Source: Streptomyces longispororuber
GTDB lineage: Bacteria; Actinomycetota; Actinomycetes; Streptomycetales; Streptomycetaceae
DNA: 64,000 nt
Reading direction: 5' to 3'
Assembly (NCBI RefSeq): GCF_014656095.1
Contig: NZ_BNBT01000011.1
Location: 41,468-105,467 of the forward strand
Of the stretch, positions 47,863-55,413 are shown in pieces. Each line of letters begins with the position of its first letter. Positions within the stretch are counted from its first letter, which is position 1. The notes under the pieces were generated by a model. That model was not told the DNA's origin and did no database searches. It worked only from the letters and a program-made list of their open reading frames with translations. The position numbers and the translations under genes are program-made.

Positions 47863-48291
47863 TCAGGCGAGCCGTACGACCGCCCGTGACATCCCGAGCA
47901 CCTTGCGCTCGTCGCTGGTGACGGTCAGGTCCACGCGGACCTTGTGGTCGTCGAGCTTGGCCGCGACCTTGGCGCTGACCTCGATGGTCGCGCCCTTGTC
48001 GTCGTTCGGGACGACGACGGGCTTGGTGAAGCGCACGCCGTACTCGACGACGGCGGCGGGGTCGCCGGTCCAGTCCGTCACGACGCGGATCGCCTCGGCC
48101 ATGGTGAACATGCCGTGGGCGATGACGTCCGGCAGACCGACCTCCACCGCGAACTTCTCGTTCCAGTGGATCGGGTTGAAGTCCCCGGACGCGCCCGCGT
48201 ACTGCACGAGGGTGGCGCGCGTCACCGGGAAGGTCTGGGTCGGCAGCTCCGTGCCGACCTCCACGTCGTCGTACGCGATCTTCGCCGTCAT
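47863..48291 (-). CDS. MaoC-like (R)-specific dehydratase, HadB type
   Basis: The 142-residue hot-dog protein has the hydratase motif YAGASGDFNPIHWNE with the catalytic pair D37 and H42, then VGLPDVIAHGMFTM. It is the catalytic partner type of mycobacterial HadAB, which dehydrates 3-hydroxyacyl-ACP in type II fatty acid synthesis. It follows the HadA-like gene by four bases. In an organism without mycolic acids the substrate is unknown; a role in fatty-acid or secondary-lipid elongation is inference. Confidence 0.9.
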   Translation of the reverse strand: MTAKIAYDDVEVGTELPTQTFPVTRATLVQYAGASGDFNPIHWNEKFAVEVGLPDVIAHGMFTMAEAIRVVTDWTGDPAAVVEYGVRFTKPVVVPNDDKGATIEVSAKVAAKLDDHKVRVDLTVTSDERKVLGMSRAVVRLA

Positions 48292-48295
48292 CGCC

Positions 48296-48754
48296 TCACG
48301 CCTCCTCGGTCCCGGCCGCGCGGGCGACGAGCTTGGTCCACGCGGTCACCACGTGCTCCCCGGCCTCGTCGTGGACCTCGCCGCGGATGTCCAGGATGTC
48401 GTTGCCCGCCATGGTCTTGATCGCCTCGATGGTCGAGGTGACCGTGAGCCGGTCGCCCGCGTACACCGGCCGCGTGTACGCGAACCGCTGGTCGCCGTGG
48501 ACCACCCGGCTGTAGTCGAGCCCGAGCTGCGGGTCCTCGATCACCTGGCCCGCGGCCTTGAACGTGATGGCGAACACGAAGGTCGGCGGGGCCAGCACGT
48601 CCCGGTGGCCGAGCGCCTTGGCGGCCTCGGGGTCGGCGTAGGCGGGGTTGGCGTCACCCACCGCGACCGCGAACTCGCGGATCTTCTCGCGCCCGACCTC
48701 GTACGGGTCGGTGGGCGGGTAGGTCCGCCCGACGAAGGACTGGTCGAGCGCCAT
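48296..48754 (-). CDS. MaoC-like dehydratase partner subunit, HadA type
   Basis: The 152-residue protein has the N-terminal MaoC/FAS1-type fold with VAVGDANPAYADPEAA. At the place of the catalytic His of the hydratase motif it has Tyr39, so it is probably non-catalytic, like mycobacterial HadA, and works as a heterodimer with the next gene. GGAGGTG precedes the ATG at 48754. rpmG lies upstream on the same strand behind a terminator, the same neighbourhood as rpmG2-hadABC in Mycobacterium tuberculosis. Confidence 0.9.
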   Translation of the reverse strand: MALDQSFVGRTYPPTDPYEVGREKIREFAVAVGDANPAYADPEAAKALGHRDVLAPPTFVFAITFKAAGQVIEDPQLGLDYSRVVHGDQRFAYTRPVYAGDRLTVTSTIEAIKTMAGNDILDIRGEVHDEAGEHVVTAWTKLVARAAGTEEA

Positions 48755-48808
48755 GGCTCGGCACCTCCTGCAACTGGGTCTGCTACGAACGGCTCTCGGC
48801 ATACGACG

Positions 48809-48842
48809 AGAGGCCGTCCCCGAACTGCTGGGGACGGCCTCT
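48809..48842 (-). terminator. Terminator after rpmG
   Basis: AGAGGCCGTCCCC (48809-48821) pairs with GGGGACGGCCTCT (48830-48842), a 13-bp perfect stem, 16 bases after the rpmG stop. Confidence 0.85.
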
Positions 48843-48857
48843 GGTACGAGCCTGTAT

Positions 48858-49022
48858 TTATCGCGTTTCGCGGTGCGCGGTGTGCGAGTTGCAACGCGGG
48901 CAGTGCTTCTTCATCTCAAGACGGTCCGGGTTGTTACGCCGGTTCTTCTTGGTGATGTAGTTCCGCTCCTTGCACTCCACGCAGGCCAGCGTGATCTTCG
49001 GGCGGACGTCGGTGGCAGCCAC
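48858..49022 (-). CDS. rpmG: 50S ribosomal protein L33, zinc-binding form
   Basis: The 54-residue product has the zinc ribbon C14-x2-C17 ... C41-x2-C44 and ends HTAHRETR. The start is GTG at 49022 with AGGAG seven bases upstream. It is the cysteine-containing paralogue; actinomycetes usually also have a cysteine-free L33 used in zinc shortage, not present in this window. It lies downstream of tRNA-Thr and tRNA-Met. Confidence 0.96.
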
Positions 49023-49111
49023 GTGAGTGCTCCTATGACGGACGGATGGACGGATGAACGCAAGAAAGAGTAGCCGATCGAAGGACCGACCCCGCAATCG
49101 GCTACTGTGAG

Positions 49112-49184
49112 TAGCGGTGACCGGACTTGAACCGGTGACACAGCGATTATGAGCCGCTTGCTCTACCGACTGAGCTACACCGCT
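49112..49184 (-). tRNA. tRNA-Met, elongator-type (anticodon CAT)
   Basis: A 73-base cloverleaf: acceptor AGCGGTG paired with CACCGCT, D-arm TAGCTCAGTCGGTAGAGC, anticodon loop CTCATAA, T-arm ACCGGTTCAAGTCCGGT, discriminator A. The A1-U72 pair and the lack of a GGG/CCC anticodon stem argue against the initiator. A lysidine-modified tRNA-Ile2 also has CAT and cannot be fully excluded by eye. Confidence 0.92.
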
Positions 49185-49230
49185 GCGATGCGACCGGCCC
49201 CCCGCCGAGGCGGGGAACCCTTCACATCAG

Positions 49231-49303
49231 AGCCCCAAAACGGAATCGAACCGTTGACCTTCTCCTTACCATGGAGACGCTCTACCGACTGAGCTATTGG
49301 GGC
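49231..49303 (-). tRNA. tRNA-Thr (anticodon GGT)
   Basis: A 73-base cloverleaf: acceptor GCCCCAA paired with TTGGGGC, D-arm TAGCTCAGTCGGTAGAGC, anticodon GGT in CATGGTAAG, T-arm AACGGTTCGATTCCGTT. It is followed 46 bases later by tRNA-Met and probably cotranscribed. The Thr-Met-rpmG order also occurs in mycobacteria. The 382 bases upstream (49304-49685) hold no gene that I can support. Confidence 0.96.
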
Positions 49304-49685
49304 GAGCGATGAAGACATTACACGGTCTCCAGCCGTTCGCCCAAATCCGTTTCGCGAGGCCCGTCCCGGGGCAAGGCAGGAGCCCCGTTCCGCCCGTCTC
49401 GTACGCATCCTCAGGCCCCGTGGACCCTTCCCGTCCCACGCGCACCACGTCCGTACGACTATTGCGCTCCTCCCCGAAGCGGAGCGGCGGCCGCCCTAGG
49501 CTCGTCCCACGCTGCGTGATCTTGCGTGCCACGACGCGGCGCCGGGCCCGCGCGTCCGCGCCGTGCCGGTGCGCGCGGCCGGTACGCGTCCGCGCGGGGC
49601 GGTCCACCGGGCCCGTCGGCGGCGCCGGAACGCGGCACCGGACCCTTCGAGCCTTCCGCAGCCGCCCTCGAGCCCCAGGAGCGCG

Positions 49686-50918
49686 ATGCCCGACAGCCAG
49701 CCGCAGCAGCCGAACTCCGCCGAGCCCGCCGCCACGTCCGGGGCCCTGCTGCTCCGCGGGGCGCGGCTCGTGGACGGCAGGGCCGTGGACGTCCGGCTCG
49801 GCGCCGGGCGCATCGAGGCGGTGGGCACCGCGGGCAGCCTCAGTGCGGACGCCGCGCGCGTGGACCTGGCCGGCTACCTCCTGCTCCCGGCCGCCGCCGA
49901 GCCGCACGCCCACGGCGACACCGCGCTGACGGCCCTGTGCGAGGGGCCGGCCGCGTACGACCCGCAGGACGTGCAGCGCCGCACCACGGAGGCCGCGCTG
50001 CTGCAGCTCGGGCACGGGGCGACGGCACTGCGCTCGCACGTGCGCGTGGGCGAGCCGCAGGGGCTCGCCTCCCTGGAGGCGGTGCTCCAGGCGCGGCGGT
50101 CGCTGCGCGGGCTCGTGGACCTGTCCGTCGTCGCGATGCCCCGGCTGCTCACGGGCGCGGCCGGCGCCGAGGGGCTCGCGATGCTGCGGGACGCGGTGCG
50201 GATGGGCGCGTCCGTGGTGGGCGGCTGCCCGGACCTCGACCCCGACCCGACCGGGTACGCGGAGGCGGTCCTTGACCTGGCGGCGGAGTACGGCCGCCCG
50301 GTCGACCTGCACACGGACGGCGCCGACCCGGCGCGGCTCGCCCGGCTCGCCGCGGTGGCCGGGGGCCTGCGGCCGGGTGTGACGATCGGCCCCTGCGACG
50401 GTCTCGGGCGGCTGCCGGCCGACGTGGCCGCGCGGACGGCGGAGCAGCTCGCGGCGGCCGGGGTGACGGTCGTGTGCCTGCCGCAGGGCGGCTGCGGTGC
50501 CGTGCCGGGCGGCGCCGGGGCGGCGCCGGTACGTCTCCTGCGGGCCGCCGGGGTGCGGTTCGCGGCGGGCAGCGGCGCGCTGCGCGACGTCACGAACCCC
50601 GTGGGCCGCGGGGACCCGATGGAGGCGGCCTACCTCCTGGCGTCCCGCGGTGACCTGGACCCGGAGGAGGCGTACACCTCGGTGAGCGCGTCCGCCCGCG
50701 CGGCCATGGGCCTCCCGCCGGTCCGGATCGAGGCGGGCTTCCCCGCCGAACTCCTGGCCGTCCGCGGCGACAGCCTCGCGGGCGCGCTGTCGCTGGCGTA
50801 CAGCCGCGTGGTGGTGCACCGGGGGCGCGTGGTGGCGCGGACGAGCGCGGTACGGGAGTACTGCGACTCCGCGGCGGCGGTGGCGCTGGGACTGCCGCGG
50901 CAGGGGCGGGGAACGTAG
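49686..50918 (+). CDS. Amidohydrolase, cytosine-deaminase-like, active site degenerate
   Basis: The 410-residue product has the composite fold of metal amidohydrolases: an N-terminal beta part (GALLLRGARLVDGRAVDVRL), then EPHAHGDTAL (HxH in place), a TIM barrel with VDLHTDGAD, and a return to beta at the C-terminus (AGFPAELLAVRG). It resembles cytosine or N-isopropylammelide deaminases, but two expected catalytic positions are changed: the SHTTA-like histidine strand reads IGPCDGL, and the GSDNIRD-like aspartate strand reads GSGALRDVTNPVGRGD. It may be inactive or bind a ligand. AGGAG precedes the ATG. Confidence 0.88.
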   Translation: MPDSQPQQPNSAEPAATSGALLLRGARLVDGRAVDVRLGAGRIEAVGTAGSLSADAARVDLAGYLLLPAAAEPHAHGDTALTALCEGPAAYDPQDVQRRTTEAALLQLGHGATALRSHVRVGEPQGLASLEAVLQARRSLRGLVDLSVVAMPRLLTGAAGAEGLAMLRDAVRMGASVVGGCPDLDPDPTGYAEAVLDLAAEYGRPVDLHTDGADPARLARLAAVAGGLRPGVTIGPCDGLGRLPADVAARTAEQLAAAGVTVVCLPQGGCGAVPGGAGAAPVRLLRAAGVRFAAGSGALRDVTNPVGRGDPMEAAYLLASRGDLDPEEAYTSVSASARAAMGLPPVRIEAGFPAELLAVRGDSLAGALSLAYSRVVVHRGRVVARTSAVREYCDSAAAVALGLPRQGRGT

Positions 50919-51072
50919 CCGCCGCGCGGGCGGCCCGGGGGCGGGCGCACGGAGGGGACCGGCCGGTGAAGTCCGGGCGCGGACGGGTGGACCGGCCGGT
51001 GAAGCCCGGGCGCGGACGGGGCCGTTCCGCTGCCCGAGGCCGAGTGGCCGGATGTGCCGTACCGTCGAAGAC

Positions 51073-51729
51073 ATGCGCATTGTCATCGCCGGAGGCCATG
51101 GTCAGATCGCCCTGCGACTCGAGCGGCTGCTCGCCGCGCGCGGAGACGAAGCCGTAGGGATCATCCGCAACTCCGCACACGAGGCCGACCTGCGCGACGC
51201 GGGCGCCGAACCGGTGCTGTGCGACTTGGAGTCGGCGTCGGTCGAGGAGGTCGCCGCCCTCCTGGAGGGCGCGGACGCGGCCGTGTTCGCCGCGGGCGCG
51301 GGCCCGGGCAGCGGCGTGGACCGCAAGGACACCGTGGACCGGGGCGCCGCCGTCCTGTTCGCGGACGCGGCGGAGCGGGCCGGGGTGCGCCGCTACGTGG
51401 TGGTGTCGTCGATGGGCGCGGACCCGGACCACGCCGGGGACGAGGTCTTCGACGCCTACCTGCGGGCCAAGGGCGCGGCCGACGCGTACGTGCGCGGCCG
51501 CTCGGCCCTGGACTGGACGATCCTGCGGCCCGGGATGCTGACGGACGACGCGGGCAACGGCCTGGTGCGCCTGGAGGCCTCGACGGGGCGCGGCCCCGTC
51601 CCCCGCGACGACGTGGCGGCGGTGCTGGCCGAGCTCCTGGAGACCCCGGCGACGGCCGGCCTGACGCTGGAGCTGGTCAGCGGGTCCACGCCGGTGTCCG
51701 TGGCCGTGAAGTCGGTGGCCGGGAACTGA
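51073..51729 (+). CDS. NAD(P)-binding atypical SDR protein
   Basis: The 218-residue product starts MRIVIAGGHGQIALRLERLL, a GxxGxxA dinucleotide motif, followed by IIRNSAHEADLRDAGAEPVL, VVVSSMGAD, YLRAKGAAD (a Tyr-x3-Lys of the YLRAK type) and TILRPGMLTDDAGNG. It belongs to the SDR_a5/NmrA-like group represented by YwnB/YhfK of Bacillus. Substrate unknown. The gene ends just before, and converges on, the small zinc-ribbon gene. Confidence 0.9.
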   Translation: MRIVIAGGHGQIALRLERLLAARGDEAVGIIRNSAHEADLRDAGAEPVLCDLESASVEEVAALLEGADAAVFAAGAGPGSGVDRKDTVDRGAAVLFADAAERAGVRRYVVVSSMGADPDHAGDEVFDAYLRAKGAADAYVRGRSALDWTILRPGMLTDDAGNGLVRLEASTGRGPVPRDDVAAVLAELLETPATAGLTLELVSGSTPVSVAVKSVAGN

Positions 51730-51746
51730 GGCCGCGCCAGGGGCGT

Positions 51747-51968
51747 TCAGAAAAGGGGCAGTTGTCCCGGGAAATCCGGTACGACGTAGCCGTCCAGCGT
51801 GGGCTGTGCGGCGTCGAGCTGGGCGTGGCGCCGCGAGCCGGGGCACGACACCAGGTCGCCGCCGCCGCGGGGCCCCGGCGGGTCGTGCCGGGCGAACCGT
51901 CCGCCGACGACGGCGATGTCGCGACGGCACTCCGGGCAGCGTCTGCGACGCGCTGAACTGGACGACAT
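51747..51968 (-). CDS. Small zinc-ribbon-like protein
   Basis: The 73-residue product starts MSSSSARRRRCPECRRDIAV with a CPEC knuckle; a further Cys (LVSCPGSRR) and His residues could complete a zinc site. It ends LDGYVVPDFPGQLPLF. The ATG at 51968 has a weak ribosome site; the frame extends to 52049. Function unknown; similar short proteins are common in streptomycetes by my recollection. Confidence 0.65.
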   Translation of the reverse strand: MSSSSARRRRCPECRRDIAVVGGRFARHDPPGPRGGGDLVSCPGSRRHAQLDAAQPTLDGYVVPDFPGQLPLF

Positions 51969-52578
51969 GCGGCCCAGTCTGCCCACATGAACCGCCCCTC
52001 GGCCACGAAGGGGCCTTGCTCGCCGGGCCCTGCCGCCCTGACGGGCCACCAGTTCCCAAGCCGCGGCACCGCCGTGGAGCGGGACGACCGGCCCGTGCCG
52101 TCCTTCGTACGCCGGTCGAGGGCGCCCCTCATGGAGGCCAGGTCACCCCGGGTCGGCAGACGGCGACTGAAGCAGCCGGTAGCAACGGGTGTCGCAGCGC
52201 ACAGAGCGGCGGCTCGCAGCGGCCCCTGTCCGGTCAGGGAAGCCCCCGCAGCGTCCCGTCGTCCGCCCGGCGGCACGTGAGCCGTATGCCCCGCGGAGGA
52301 GACCACCTCGGCGCCGGTCAGGTCGCACTTCCGGCGGGGCTCGTCGCAGCTCCCCTTCTTGTGCCCGGGGACCTCCGCGCAGTTCGGGGTGTCGTGCGCG
52401 TCACGCGTCCCTCAGGGGACAGTTGGTCGCAGTTACTGCCGTCGTGAGGCCGACCGACGGGACAGTGCGAGATCGGGCACTGGCTGTACACGGCACCTAC
52501 CCGGGGCGACGCCACCCGCGTGACGCGTGAAACAGGTCACCACAGCCGCACTTCCCGCAGGCGACGCCGCACACGAAG
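51969..52578. other. Gene-poor stretch before the tRNA scar
   Basis: About 600 bases without a convincing gene. Open frames exist on both strands, but none has a ribosome site plus recognisable protein. A minus-strand frame (52306 downward) has several cysteines but a composition like its shadows. The position next to a truncated tRNA suggests decayed remnants of an integrated element. Confidence 0.5.
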
Positions 52579-52620
52579 AGACCCCCTCCGAATCCTGCTG
52601 TCGCAGGTCGGAGGGGGTCT
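52579..52620 (-). terminator. Terminator downstream of the truncated tRNA
   Basis: AGACCCCCTCCGA (52579-52591) pairs perfectly with TCGGAGGGGGTCT (52608-52620), starting ten bases after the tRNA 3' end. Its quality suggests the tRNA locus was once an expressed gene. Confidence 0.8.
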
Positions 52621-52629
52621 CCCTCAGCG

Positions 52630-52674
52630 TGGCGGCGCCAGGATTCGAACCTGGGAAGGCTGAGCCACACCGCC
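52630..52674 (-). pseudogene. Internally deleted tRNA, probably an integration-site scar (tRNA-Tyr-like)
   Basis: On the minus strand GGCGGTG (5' acceptor) and CGCCGCC plus discriminator A (3' acceptor) pair as a full acceptor stem, and the T-arm CCAGGTTCGAATCCTGG is intact. The D-arm is reduced and the entire anticodon arm is absent, leaving 45 bases. The 3' half would fit a class II tRNA such as tRNA-Tyr. From memory, the SLP1 element of S. coelicolor integrates in tRNA-Tyr next to yajQ, which matches this location. Confidence 0.65.
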
Positions 52675-52869
52675 GGGGTTGCTGCCTGGTCCGCTTTCGC
52701 GGTGCTCCGTGGCAACGACGTAAACGATACCTGATGCTCAGGGGTGCTCCGCCACCTGATTGATCGGGGCCCGGCGCGCGGGCAGTGGCTAGGCTTTGCG
52801 GATGCGGTCGGCGACTGAAGGCCGTGTACCCGCTGAGTACGCAGATACCGATACAAGGAGCCACAGGAC

Positions 52870-53358
52870 ATGGCCGACTCCAGTTTCGACATCGTCTCGA
52901 AGGTCGAGCGGCAGGAGGTCGACAACGCCCTCAACCAGACGGCCAAGGAGATCTCGCAGCGCTACGACTTCAAGGGCACGAATGCCTCGATCTCGTGGTC
53001 CGGCGAGAAGATCCTGATGGAGGCGAACGGCGAGGACCGCGTGAAGGCGATCCTGGACGTCTTCCAGTCCAAGCTGATCAAGCGGAACATCTCGCTGAAG
53101 GCGCTGGACGCGGGCGAGCCGCAGCTCTCCGGCAAGGAGTACAAGATCTTCGCGTCGATCCAGGAGGGCATCTCCCAGGACAACGCGAAGAAGGTGGCGA
53201 AGATCATTCGCGACGAGGGCCCCAAGGGCGTCAAGGCCCAGGTCCAGGGCGACGAGCTGCGCGTCAGCTCCAAGAGCCGTGACGACCTGCAGACCGTGAT
53301 CGCCCTGCTCAAGGGCAAGGACTTCGACTTCGCGCTGCAGTTCGTGAACTACCGGTAG
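52870..53358 (+). CDS. yajQ: YajQ family protein (UPF0234), nucleotide-binding
   Basis: The 162-residue product starts [20 protein letters not shown] and ends [10 protein letters not shown], the typical YajQ ends. Members bind nucleotides, and some bind cyclic di-GMP and act as transcription co-regulators; the role here is unproven. GGAG lies nine bases before the ATG. It stands alone between the tRNA scar and a terminator. Confidence 0.95.
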   Translation: MADSSFDIVSKVERQEVDNALNQTAKEISQRYDFKGTNASISWSGEKILMEANGEDRVKAILDVFQSKLIKRNISLKALDAGEPQLSGKEYKIFASIQEGISQDNAKKVAKIIRDEGPKGVKAQVQGDELRVSSKSRDDLQTVIALLKGKDFDFALQFVNYR

Positions 53359-53399
53359 GCATCGGCGGACCGCTGCGGTCCGCGCGGCGTACGCACACA

Positions 53400-53430
53400 G
53401 GGCGGGCACCCGGATCGGGTGCCCGCCCTT
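53400..53430 (+). terminator. Terminator after yajQ
   Basis: GGGCGGGCACCC (53400-53411) pairs with GGGTGCCCGCCC (53417-53428), followed by TT. The palindrome could also stop transcription from the minus-strand genes. Confidence 0.8.
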
Positions 53431-53476
53431 GCTGCTGGCTGCGGTCTGTGGGGGCTCAGGCGGCCGTCCGGCGGAG

Positions 53477-53743
53477 TCAGCGCCGGGAGTGGCCGAAGAG
53501 GATGCGGTACGCGACGAGCAGGACGAGGGAGCCGCCGATGGCCGCCGCCCAGGTCGCGCCGTCGTAGAAGTGCTCGGTGACGGGGCGGTCCAGGAAGCGG
53601 GCGGAGATCCAGCCGCCTACGAAGGCGCCCGCGACGCCGATGAGGGTCGTGCCGATGATGCCGCCCGGGTCGCGGCCCGGGAGCAGCAGCTTGGCGGTGG
53701 CACCGGCCAGCAGGCCGAGGATGATCCAACTGACGATGCCCAT
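53477..53743 (-). CDS. GlsB/YeaQ/YmgE family membrane protein
   Basis: The 88-residue product starts MGIVSWIILGLLAGATAKLL and has three hydrophobic segments with the PGRDPGGIIGTTLIGVAGAF motif of the transglycosylase-associated/GlsB family, small stress-related membrane proteins. The ATG at 53743 follows an AGGTCA site. The long upstream frame has no relation to the family. Confidence 0.92.
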   Translation of the reverse strand: MGIVSWIILGLLAGATAKLLLPGRDPGGIIGTTLIGVAGAFVGGWISARFLDRPVTEHFYDGATWAAAIGGSLVLLVAYRILFGHSRR

Positions 53744-53858
53744 ACCGTGACCTGCCCTTTCGTGCCTTTTCCTCCGTGCTTGTCCGATAGGACGCGGCAG
53801 GGGCGGGGCGCGGTTCCCGTGGAGTGGTGCGGCCCGCGCCGCAGCACGGGCCGGAGGG

Positions 53859-54323
53859 CTACCAGCCGGCCGGCGGCGGAGACTGCGGGGGCTGCGGGGA
53901 CTGCGGGGAGGCCGGGGCGCCGCCACGGACCGAGGCGGCACCGAAGGGCTCGTCCGTGGGCACGATCTCGCGGCCGAGCGGCATCAGCGAGATCGGGATC
54001 ATCTTGAAGTTGGCGAGGCCGAGCGGGATGCCGATGATCGTCAGGCAGAGCAGCAGGCCGGTGAAGAGGTGGCCGAGGGTGAGCCACCAGCCCGCGAGGA
54101 TCAGCCACACCACGTTGCCGATCAGGGAGGGCGCGCCCGCGTCCGCGCGGTCGACCGCCTTGCGGCCGAAGGGCCACAGGGCGAACAGGCCGATGCGGAA
54201 CGCGGCCAGGCCGAGCGGGATGCCGATGATCGTGACGCACAGGATCACGCCCGCGACCAGGTAGGCGAGGCACATCCACAGCCCGCTCAGGACGAGCCAA
54301 ATGAGGTTCAGGACTACCTTCAC
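53859..54323 (-). CDS. YccF-family (DUF307) membrane protein
   Basis: The 154-residue product contains two copies of the YccF repeat: hydrophobic [20 protein letters not shown] with [14 protein letters not shown], and [19 protein letters not shown] with [14 protein letters not shown] Pro/Gln/Ser-rich C-terminus ([17 protein letters not shown]) follows. The GTG start overlaps the htpX stop (GTGA), so it is probably translated with htpX. Function unknown. Confidence 0.92.
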   Translation of the reverse strand: MKVVLNLIWLVLSGLWMCLAYLVAGVILCVTIIGIPLGLAAFRIGLFALWPFGRKAVDRADAGAPSLIGNVVWLILAGWWLTLGHLFTGLLLCLTIIGIPLGLANFKMIPISLMPLGREIVPTDEPFGAASVRGGAPASPQSPQPPQSPPPAGW

Positions 54324-55183
54324 TGCTGACGACCTGCCATCTGCTCGAGCCGGGCGATGCGCTCCGCCATCGGCGGGTGGGTGGAGAACAGCTTCGACAT
54401 ACCCTGACCGGGCCGGAAGGGATGCGCAATCATCATGTGGCTCGCCGTTTCCAGCCGGGGCTCGGGCGGGAGCGGCAACTGCTTCGTACCGGCGTCCAGT
54501 TTGCGCAGGGCGCTGGCGAGGGCCAAGGGGTCGCCGGTGAGCTGTGCGCCGGAGGCGTCGGCCTCGTACTCCCTGGAACGGCTGATGGCGAGCTGGATGA
54601 TGGACGCGGCCAGCGGGCCGAGGAGCATGATCAGCAGCATGCCGAAGATGCCGGGTCCGTCGTTGTCGTTGGAGCGGCCGACGGGAATCAGCCAGGCGAA
54701 GTTGACCAGAAACATGATGACGGAGGCGAGCGCTCCGGCGACCGACGAGATCAGGATGTCGCGGTTGTAGACGTGGCTGAGCTCGTGGCCGATGACGCCG
54801 CGCAGCTCGCGCGGGTCGAGGATGCGCAGGATGCCCTCGGTGCAGCACACGGCCGCGTTGCGGGGGTTGCGGCCCGTCGCGAACGCGTTCGGCGCCTCCG
54901 TGGGCGAGATGTAGAGCCGGGGCATGGGCTGGCGGGCCTGTGTGGAGAGCTCGCGGACCATGCGGTACAGCTCCGGGGCCTCGAACTCGCTCACGGGGCG
55001 GGCGCGCATCGCGCGCAGGGCGAGCTTGTCGCTGTTCCAGTACGCGTACGCGTTGGTCCCGATGGCCACGAGGAGCGCCACGACGAGGCCCGTACGCCCG
55101 AAGAAACTGCCGATGACGAGGATGAGTGCCGACAGTCCTCCGAGGAGTACGGCGGTTTTCAGCCCGTTGGTGCGGCGGTGCAC
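54320..55183 (-). CDS. htpX: Membrane metalloprotease HtpX
   Basis: Zinc-dependent membrane protease of the M48 family for turnover of damaged membrane proteins. The 287-residue product has N-terminal membrane helices ([20 protein letters not shown]), the HELSH zinc motif, more hydrophobic segments, and the third ligand Glu in [10 protein letters not shown]. It ends [20 protein letters not shown]. The GTG at 55183 with AGGAGG seven bases upstream is preferred over the frame's beginning at 55237. Confidence 0.95.
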   Translation of the reverse strand: MHRRTNGLKTAVLLGGLSALILVIGSFFGRTGLVVALLVAIGTNAYAYWNSDKLALRAMRARPVSEFEAPELYRMVRELSTQARQPMPRLYISPTEAPNAFATGRNPRNAAVCCTEGILRILDPRELRGVIGHELSHVYNRDILISSVAGALASVIMFLVNFAWLIPVGRSNDNDGPGIFGMLLIMLLGPLAASIIQLAISRSREYEADASGAQLTGDPLALASALRKLDAGTKQLPLPPEPRLETASHMMIAHPFRPGQGMSKLFSTHPPMAERIARLEQMAGRQQ

Positions 55184-55232
55184 GGTACGCCCTCCTGGTG
55201 GTGCGCGAGGGAACCCTCTGTTTGCAGGGGCT

Positions 55233-55266
55233 TCCACTGTTCAGTGGACCCTCCCTTCCTGGTCAA
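55233..55266 (-). promoter_or_regulatory. Candidate htpX promoter with overlapping palindrome
   Basis: On the minus strand TTGACC (55266-55261) is followed after 17 bases by TGAACA (55243-55238). The -10 region lies within TCCACTGAACAGTGGA (55233-55248), a palindrome with perfect 7-base arms, a plausible repressor site for a stress-regulated gene. Confidence 0.45.
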
Positions 55267-55413
55267 CGCCAGGCGGGAGGTGCTAGTTCCCTTGTGCCCG
55301 CCGGAGGCGCCGTGAGCCGTCCGGGTGACGGCGCCGGTGAGGTCCTGGCGGCGTCCTGCGTGGTGCCGTGGGCCGCCCTGGGTGCCGTCCCGGGTGGCTT
55401 TCTGGTGTCGCGG

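Noticed and set aside
49112..49184. Initiator tRNA-Met
   Set aside because: Acceptor starts with a paired A-U and lacks the initiator anticodon-stem G-C run; elongator type fits better.
51677..52306. A 209-codon minus-strand frame in the gap before the tRNA scar, partly Cys-containing
   Set aside because: No ribosome site or family resemblance, and it overlaps the zinc-ribbon gene in another frame; more likely chance or a decayed remnant.
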